Shown here: one piece after another, positions 55,783 through 64,000 of the stretch
Layout: each line of letters starts with the position of its first letter
How positions within the stretch are numbered: the stretch's first letter is position 1
NCBI GenBank assembly: GCA_932521025.1
Contig: OW051471.1
Location: forward strand, 10,416,001 to 10,480,000
Length of the DNA: 64,000 bases
Direction: 5' to 3'
Source of the DNA: Oscheius onirici
Taxonomy: Eukaryota; Nematoda; Chromadorea; Rhabditida; Rhabditidae
Made by a program: the position numbers and the translations under genes
Notes under the pieces: model-generated
Seen by the model: only the letters and a program-made list of their open reading frames with translations
Databases searched by the model: none
What the model was told of the DNA's origin: nothing

Positions 55783-58700
55783 ATGTCGGACGGACGAAGT
55801 GAACGAACACTATCATTGCTTCATTTGCGGAAAACTTTCTCGGAATATGCCAAAGTTCCACTGGGAGGACAGAAGGAGGTGGATCACACGAGGATATTGC
55901 CTCTGTTCAACAGAGTGAGTCGTTCTAAAAGATTTTTTCGATTTACTTTCACTAGAAGAAGACGCAAGTGGAACGAAGTACCGGTTCTGACCGGGTTCAC
56001 TATGCAACTTTTTGCAAGGAAAACGAAAAAAAAGGCGGAAAAACAGTTGTAAAAAGCTCTAGTAAAGAAGTCTGGCAAATCCACAAAACATCTGCAATTT
56101 TCAGGTCATGTCCATGTACAACCCAACAGAACTCTGTGGCGAGTTCAAGGAAATAGTTCCCTTCACTACCTTCCTTTCCAGTTTCTTGGTTCGAGAGATT
56201 AAACAAAGGTATTGTATTCTTCTTTCTTTCAAACTGCGGTCATCTTTCAGAGCAGCGAGCCAAACGACCCAAGAAGCAGCCTCCTCAATAGCAGATTTTT
56301 TCCAGCCTTCCAGTAAAGGCTGTCTCCTTCTCAATTCAGTACATTTCCTTATTTGCTCGTGAGTCTGAATCTGTTTTTTGCTAAAAATATGTCTTTCAGG
56401 GGTGAACTATCAATAGTGGAAGCGGCGTGCAAAATGTCCTTGCCAAGCACGATGGTCAAGACTGTCTATCTCTTTTTTGATCTCCCTCCAGGCGACGAGG
56501 AACAACGAAAACAGTTGAACAATCTCTTTACGGATATGATGGAACGACTTGCGGGTTTTACGTGAGATTTCGACCTGTTTCTTTTCACTTTTGTGAATTT
56601 AGATGCGTTACGGAAGAACTGATTAGGAAAGACGATCTCATGCTCATTTTCGTCGGGGCGTCATCAATCGTACCGAGCATCAATATTTTGTGGAGGAGGA
56701 CAATGGCGAGGATGCTGGAAGCGCTGTCGAGCAAGGTAAAAGACAGTTTTGATTTCAATTTATTACAATTTCAACGCCTTCACGTGTCGTAGTCTATACT
56801 TGTTCTACTGGCCTTGTTCGTCTCGTGCTAATCTCATCCAATTCTGTCCCATTTCGCTTGTAAAGCGGCCAGAAAAAAAATGACAACCTCAAAAGTAAGC
56901 TTTGACAAGCCTATAACTAATCAAGAAGTTGCATTTTTGAAGGAACTCTGAGATCAAAATGACTATCAATTCAGAGAACTTTTGACTAGCAATCGGGATA
57001 TCCATAGGGCCAAAAAATCTTGAGAATGGGGATTTAGAAGAAAACACTGTGGAAACACTTTTAATAGCATTAGAAAAAGTTTTAACAGTTTAGCTCTCAG
57101 AGCTTCTATTTCAAATCTAATCACCATTTTTCAGTCTCTGAACCCCAACGCCATCAAATTCATCCACAACAAGGATTGCATATCAACCTATGTCAAGACA
57201 CTGAGCTCAAAAACGCTGAGCGGAGAAGAAGGAGCGGAGATGATCATCTCTCTTCTTTGTGTCCTCAAGGATTCCGGCAAGGCCACAAATCAGCTCCTAG
57301 ACGACTTTTTCCGCGTTGACGGCTATCAAGCCATCAAGGACTTCCTGCTCCGACAGCAGGCGGATATCGAGCTTGTAAGGAACACGCTCCTGATGCTAGT
57401 CTCCGCCATAACGACGGGGGTCATGGAGTTGAGGCCACAGGTATATATTTTTCCAGTTTTTTTTAAAGTTTTAGTTTCAGTACAACTCTGGACTGATCCA
57501 AATGGGCACCTTCAGCTTGCCAGTCCCTTCTGGCGCTGGCCTGAGCGTTAGGAACATCAACGCTTTTAGCTTACTGTATCAAATGTACTTGGAGGTAGTT
57601 TTTGACTTGTATTTTTCGTATTTTCTCATCTTTCAGTCTGAGAACAACGAAGTTTCTGCTACAGTCATTGACGTGATTCACTCCATTTACACCTGCGACC
57701 CAGCAAATTATTTCATCCTGGACAGAGACTACCCGCTCTCCATTTTCATCGAGCAGATGCATCAGAAGAACAATTCAGTACACGTAAGATTATAGTTTTT
57801 GCAAAAAAAAACATTCATTTTAGGGCAAAATCCTCGATTTAATTGAGTTCTGTGTTTTTCAACTGAATCACATCCCATGCAAAGAGCTCATAAGCATGTG
57901 TGTTCTGATCAAGACGGAGCTCTGTCAAGGACGAACTGAAATTGGAGTCGCGGTGGTCCAGTCGGCTTTCAGACTACTGACGGTGGACAATATCATGAAG
58001 GTTGGTTATTCTTGGGTTTTCGCGATTCTCATGTTTAAAGTGCAAACCTGCATAAAACATGTCCGGGTTTCTGAAACAATAACATTTCAGGACGCCTTCC
58101 GAGAAGTCGGTCTTCTGGACACTCTCTGCTACATTGTCAACAGCCTCTTCAGTAAATCACAACGTATCTTTCGATGTCTTTGTTTACCATCTTACTTTTT
58201 CAGACCAAGAGCTTTCCACAAACGAAAAGAAACTGACCCTCCTTGCCACAGACCTGCTTACTGTCATTATCAAAGGGAACGTCGAGAACGCCAGTAACTT
58301 TTTCGTATCAATAATTTAAAAACTTTGTGTTAAGAAATGTTCACGGAATGCTTCACCCCAAAACAATTGATCAACGTGATAACTGGAGTTGACGGAGAGT
58401 GGAGAAGTAGTGCTCTGCAACTTTTGAAACAGCTCCTTCTTTTGGCCATATCCGATCAGTACATGGGTGGAGTTGTCCAGGTCATCAACTTGAACAGTCC
58501 GCAGCTACAATTGGAGCTGAACAACGATTTGTTGAAGGTAGAGTAAACTTTGTTTTTTTTAAATGTGGCTTCAGATGGTCCTGGGAGTTTTGAGAGAATC
58601 TCACAAGGTCAGGGTGCAATTCCGAAAGACGGGAGGCTATCTGGCGTTCATCTCCATGATGCTGAATTTGGAGGGAGCTTTTGGGAATTTGGAAAATATA

Positions 58701-61700
58701 CAAGGTTAGTGTAAACCGAAATGTTAAAAAAACTAAGGGGTTAACAGGGTTAAGAGTATCTTTCAGGAGCCGTTCCCGAGCAAGAAACAGCCCTCCTCGA
58801 CTTTATTCACCTCATCTTCAAAGTGTTGTCAATCAGCATGAGATATGAGCCGTCAAACGCTAAATATTTCTTCCACGAGGTAAAATCACCAATCGTTATT
58901 TTTTTACCTTTAGCCCTAGGTCGGCTGGGACAGTATTACTACAGTCCTTCGACTCTCTGGAGTCTTCTCAGAAACAGGAGTCATCGACGTCGATCATTCC
59001 GAATGGAAGTTAACATCTGGTGAAGTCAAAAATGAACTGGCGACTTGTCATTACGTCTTCAAAATGGACGAAAATGTCAAACTTGGATCCATTCCGGACA
59101 AGATGCCTCCTTCAATTTTCTTTTCCTGTTACGTGATTCGTCTGCTGTTCAATTTGGCTCTGGACAATTATGAAAAGTGAGATCCTAACCATACTTCTAA
59201 CGTTTTTGTTCAGAATTTCGACAGATGTTCAGTGGTCTGAAGACGATTCTCTTGAGGACAGTATAGTCTCGTGGACATCATCGATACTGGTTCATCCGGG
59301 AGCAGTATTGTCCATTCTGAATCTTCTACCGAGCATCCATGCTCAAGATAATAGATGGATAGTGGCTGCCCAATTCTACTGTTCTCTGCTGTTGAAAGCC
59401 TTGTTGAAGCCGGAGAGAAACCAACAAATGATGTGTCAAGTGAGTGCTTTTTCTTGGTTCCCGGGTAAGTACGTATGATCGTTATGGAAGAGGGCTAATT
59501 GTTTCACAAGTCGAAATTTGCTGCATTGTTGAAAAATTAAACAGACGAATCCAAATAAGCATTTTTTCTGAACGGTACATTTCCAGGTCGAAATGCCCCG
59601 CCATTTGATGCAAATTTCTTCGAAGCTGTTCCTCTGTGAGACTCACCTTCTCCTCCAGACCTTCTACTACCTTCTGGAGCGACTATCTTACCAGGCAATG
59701 CAACCCAATCAGCTCAGGTACCATTTCATTCCATTAATTCTCACTTCTCTCCTTCCAGACACTTTCTCCGTCTCGACCTCCCACTCTGTTGTCGAAACCT
59801 GGACGAGAACGATGGAGAAGAGTCCATCAGATCAAATGAGGGTGGTCCAGTGCCTCTTCAAAGAGTCCGCGCTCTGGTTTCGATGATGACTCCAAGAGAC
59901 CAACGTCTCTCTCAAGCTCCTTCTTTTATTGAGATGGACATGGCTATGGAAGGATTCGGAGCTCTGTTTGTTCCATCTTTGTCTCCACTTTTCTCAAGCA
60001 CAAGGACAGAGAGAATCTTCCCGCCTCTCAATGGAATGACGTTTTCCACCTGGCTCTACGTTGATGCCTTCTCCGACAAGAAGGCCGATGCCCATCCTTT
60101 GAGAATGCTCACAATCACCAGAACTGTGTCGTGGCAGGATGAGAGAAGAAAACAGATACCTTCTAATTTGGCCTGTCTGACGATCCAGATCAGTCCAATC
60201 GATCACTCTCTACTGATCTCCACAGAAGAACTGGAAAATGGCGGAGTTGATTTGGAGAAAGAAGTCAAGTTCCCGTCAGACAAAGTGGTTCGTGTCGCAA
60301 TGGCAGACATCATCAGACCGATGGAGTGGAATCATTTCTGCATCATTCTCACTAGATCAGTTCTGAAGCCGAGTACTGTAACTGTCTACCTCAATGGGAA
60401 AGTGATAGCCCATCAAAAGATCCAGTATATCGTCCAGACGGCTGGAGGAGCTGCTACCCAGCTGGCTCATACTCATGCCATCAATGCGGTTATTGGAACT
60501 CTTCCCGCTCACCGACGACCAAGTAGACTACGGTATCGAGTCGCGTCGACATTCTTAGTTGAAGAACCTTTGCCGCAAGAAATCGTCCGCTCCATCTTCA
60601 ACCTCCAGCCGCATTACGTCGGAAATCTACAAGCTGCAGCTCCAGATGGCACAGCTCTGGTTCAAGAGGAAAAGATTGTTCTGTCACTCAATGGACTATC
60701 AACAACGGAGCTGACCTTGGCCAAAATCCGAAGTATGCACAGTAAATTGGACGCTGAAATGCTGGCTCCCCATCTTGGAATCAGTCCTCTGGACAATGGA
60801 AACCCTCTGAAGATTCATCTGAACACAGCAGATGCCTCTGCTGGAGCTGGAAGAAGTTTCGGAGCTGTTGTCGTTGGATATCTCGGGATGAGATCTTTCA
60901 GTCCTCGTCCAGTACCTCGACTTCTGGATTCGATGGGAGGTTTCGCTTGTCTCTACGGTTTATTGGCCATGGCTACAGATGCCGAAGGACTGTATGCTTC
61001 TCTCAAAGCTGTGGTTTCTGCTGTCCGATCTAACAGCAATCTACAGAACACACTTTTGGGAAACAGAGCCTACCAAACCTTGGCTGTTCTCCTGGAAGAC
61101 AAGGCACATCTCTTGAACTCTCACATCATGCACATGGTCTTCAGTATGACCGGGACATTGGACACTTCTAAAGAGACGGCTACAATTCCTTGTACTCAAG
61201 CTTTTGACGATCTTCTTTGTGATCCAGACGTCTGGGCCAAGGCTCCTCCAGACCTCCATCGGATGCTCTATGAACACTTTTATGAACTGATCACGGATCA
61301 TCAAAGGGAAAATCTACAGATTGTTCGGAGGTCTCCAATGCTGTCAAGGATGCTCTTCACCATCTTTGACCATCCCGAATTGCTGCCTATTACCAACGAG
61401 ATTGTGTTCAATCTACTGTCAGCTATTGCTCAGCCTCCTTGTGATAACAGAAGCATGCTGAAGTTGGGACAAGCAATTGCTGCGACCCTTTTCACGACAG
61501 AAGAAGAACTGGAACAGGAATCACGACTACCCTTCCACATAGCAGAGCTACAGACAAAACTTCTGGCTAATTCGAAGATCGAAGAAGGGAAGCCGAGTGT
61601 TCTTTACATGGTCTACATCAGGAACAGACTGCTGAACATGCTTGCCAACTGTCTCTCTCACTCGAATCCGGAAATCTACAAGCACATGTCTGAACAGATG

Positions 61701-64000
61701 GTCAAAGTTCTGGGATTCGACTGGATTCTGGCACTATTGTCCCCGAGAGTTCATTCTGCCACAGCTTTCCTTGCTCTCAGGATTCTTTTGGCACTACTGG
61801 CTCATCCGAATCTACTGAACAAGTTCAGAGAAGGCAGTGGAAATGGTGGTTGGCTATCTGATGCGGATTCTGTTGTCAGGAACAGAGCGGCTGTAAGTTT
61901 TTGAAGAAAACAGAAAAATAAAGGAAAATTTAGGTAGTTCTCGGTTTCTCCGTCTCTGCACATGGCGGCAGCGTCGGCTCAAAGATTGACATGAACCCTG
62001 AGCTGAAAAACTGTGCCGGCTTTGCGGCTCTGGAACATGTTATGGCAGCTCATGCTGAGAAGCCTCATGCCTATTTGGCCATGCTCAGTCTTCTCGTCGG
62101 ACAGCCCATCAAAGATCTCCGTTTCTGCGAGAGTTTCAATGTCGACCAGGTCTGGACACATGTCTTTGGTCTCTCCTTGAGCAGGTATTCAGTTTTGTTT
62201 GATTTTTTTTGGAAAAATTTGGTTCAGTTCTGTCTACGACGCAATCTCTAACGCCGAGTTCTGTTACGAAGCTCTTTTACCACTTTTCTCAATGCTTCGA
62301 GCTGCCATTTATTGTGGAAACGAGGCGCTACAAGGCTGGCATGTCTCCTATCCCCAGGCCGTCCTCCAAATGATCAGCTTCCTCTATCAGAACAGTCACA
62401 ACTTCTTTGTCGTTTCCCATTCAGAGGATGTTTTTCTAGCACTGTTTTCTAGTCTGATTCAGGTTAAAATTTCTCCATTTCCCCTTAAAAAATCGTTTTA
62501 GGATACCAACGCCATGGGAGTCAAGAGTGAAGCAGCGGACCGAAGAGACAGTGGATCACCGGATATTGAAAGAACTAGAGAATGTAAGTGACCACTTTTT
62601 TCTTTGTTTTAATCAAAATTTAAGTTTTACTCCAAAATACGACAGTAAAAGGAGTTCTGGACATCCTGAAACGAATCTTCTGTGACGATTTCCAAATTGC
62701 ATCCGCGTCAAAAGTTGACAGTTTGGTCGACGTGGTCATTGAGAGTATTGCCGAGGGTGGAGCAACAAGAAAATTCCAGACTATTGCTTTGAGCGCTCTG
62801 GTTCATACCGTAAGACATTTCTATGTTGTTCTACATGAAATGTTTCAGAGTCTTGAACATCTGATCAGTACTGACCTCTTGATTTCTTCCGCGCTGCCAC
62901 CCAATGTACCACCACAGACGTTGGCTCAGGTTGGTTCAATTTTTTAGTTGTATATTTTGAAAAAAAAAATATAAAAACGACATTAAATTTTAACTTAACC
63001 GTCCTCTTCCAGGTAGGAGTTAACATCTCCTACACCGTCTCCCGAATAGTCGACTCTCTTTGGAATGGGCTCTTGGTTGATGACCCTCTACGCCTTCTCA
63101 ACTCACTTTATCACATCTACGGCATAGCAAGTCGGAAAGAGAACAAGGCAATCAACCTGGAGAGTCTAACCACCTCTATCATGAGAACTGTTCTATACAT
63201 CCTGAGTCGTCCCATTGATTCGGTCTCAGTACAAATGACCGTCCTGGACACACTCTCTTCCCTCGTCATCAAGAAAATAATCTTTCTCTCGTCCAACGAG
63301 GCATGGTTCTTCACCTCTCTGACCCATCTGATCTTCATGTTATCGGTAACTCCGGACATTTTAGAACGGGAACAGCAGGCAATTGAACGAGCCAGTGCAC
63401 AAGTGGCTCTATGTGCTTCAAGAGTCTGGACAGATTTGATCATCAACAAAAAAGCTCTTCTGGAAGAGGCTTTCAAGAAGCAGACTGTCAGTGAACTGAA
63501 TGCCGCCAGAGCTCTATTGGCAAACTCGGCTGGAATTGCTTGGAGTCAGTTTGTGGACTCACAGCTTCATCCGTCTACTGCAACAATGAACTCGGCCAAG
63601 GACCTCCAACAGCAGATCAGTTCAAGGATTACGAGAGTCGCCTCTGGATTGAGTAAGTTGGCTGGGAAGAGGAGTTTGACGACGCACTCTTCTCTCACCG
63701 GCTCGGCACCGTGGAAGAACACAAGTATTGACAAAGAAGTCGTTCAAATGTGGCTGAAGGTTCATGTCAGTCTGCTGAAAGAACTTGTCGTTACGCAAGC
63801 AACAAGATACCACGAGTGGCATGCCCATGTCAGAAAGTGGTCTCTCCACGAATGGCATCAACTGGAAGCCGAGCTGACAAGAGAAAGGGGAATTTGGGGC
63901 CCTGAACAATCGTCAAGACTGGACAAATACAAGCTGGACACTTCTGAAGGACCGTCGAGGATACGAAGAAAACTGGTTCCGAACAGATTCTTTTACCACA
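55783..64000 (+). CDS. wdfy-3: WDFY3/Alfy orthologue, 5' half (partial)
   Basis: Start MSDGRSERTLSLLHLRKTFS follows a CCATTTAG|A acceptor. The N-terminal armadillo-like region matches the WDFY3 order: LPLFNR, ELCGEFKEIVPFTTFLSSFL, VREIKQR, MVKTVYLFFDLPPGDEE, RKDDLMLIF, NAIKFIHNKDCISTY, QLLDDFFRVDGYQAI, ANYFILDRDYPLS, IPCKELISMCVLIKTE, DAFREVGLLDTLC and AMRYEPSN-type SMRYEPSNAKYFF. A large exon (to about 61892) has the concanavalin-like segment MTFSTWLYVDAF, ISPIDHSLLIS and VTVYLNGKVIAHQ. The last visible block (ELTRERGIWGPEQSSRLDKY, EGPSRIRRKLV) precedes the PH-BEACH region, which lies outside the window. WDFY3 proteins are large scaffolds for selective autophagy of protein aggregates. More than 20 exons here, no frame damage seen. 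Confidence 0.9.

Overview
The window is nuclear DNA from a free-living, rhabditid-like nematode. The evidence is the gene content (srt-type and other nematode-specific seven-transmembrane chemoreceptors, two cuticle collagens, secreted C-type lectins), very short introns (mostly 35-60 nt) ending in TTTCAG-like acceptors, and acceptor-like motifs directly before start codons that suggest spliced-leader trans-splicing. No prokaryotic operon, CRISPR array, rRNA or functional tRNA gene was seen. Coordinates given for multi-exon genes run from start codon to stop codon; exon joins were inferred by eye from GT/GC-AG signals and comparison between paralogues.

Layout. 1-8.5 kb: srt chemoreceptors (the 3' end of one, one complete on each strand, one degenerate copy) and a two-domain C-type lectin. 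8.8-24.2 kb: five related copies (called A-E here) of a large P-loop GTPase family. A (minus) and B (plus) are divergent. C follows B at 91 nt, like an operon. D (minus) is a broken copy. E (plus) is a chimera of D and A. A tRNA-derived SINE with a perfect target-site duplication lies between C and D, and a dead LINE reverse-transcriptase fragment sits at the D/E breakpoint. 24.5-31.8 kb: a further srt gene, a cuticle collagen, and two tandem seven-transmembrane proteins. 32.3-48.6 kb: an F-box-like gene, a ZIP zinc transporter, a second two-domain C-type lectin, an EGF-like membrane protein, a small secreted peptide, and a second collagen. 49.6-54.3 kb: a tandem pair of Str-superfamily chemoreceptors, both damaged. 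55.8-64.0 kb: the 5' half of wdfy-3 (Alfy/BEACH family), which runs off the window.

The most unusual content is the GTPase cluster. Intact members combine tandem ~40-50 residue N-terminal helical modules, often one module per exon, with an AIG1/septin-like G domain (GETGVGKST, DTPGVGD, and an F-[CT]-N-[AT]-R motif where the usual NKxD would be). A conserved C-F-D-N-E-S-F-R block, a Cys/His-rich probable metal site (C-x2-C-x-C-x-W-x2-H) and a C-terminal coiled coil follow. The cluster shows birth-and-death in progress: in-frame UAG codons in A and B, an apparent 1-nt frameshift in C, a frame-breaking deletion in D, and a recombinant E made of nearly identical pieces of D and A.

Six hairpin (MITE-like) elements, apparently of different families, sit in introns and intergenic DNA. 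They, the SINE and the LINE fragment account for much of the non-coding sequence that shows structure.
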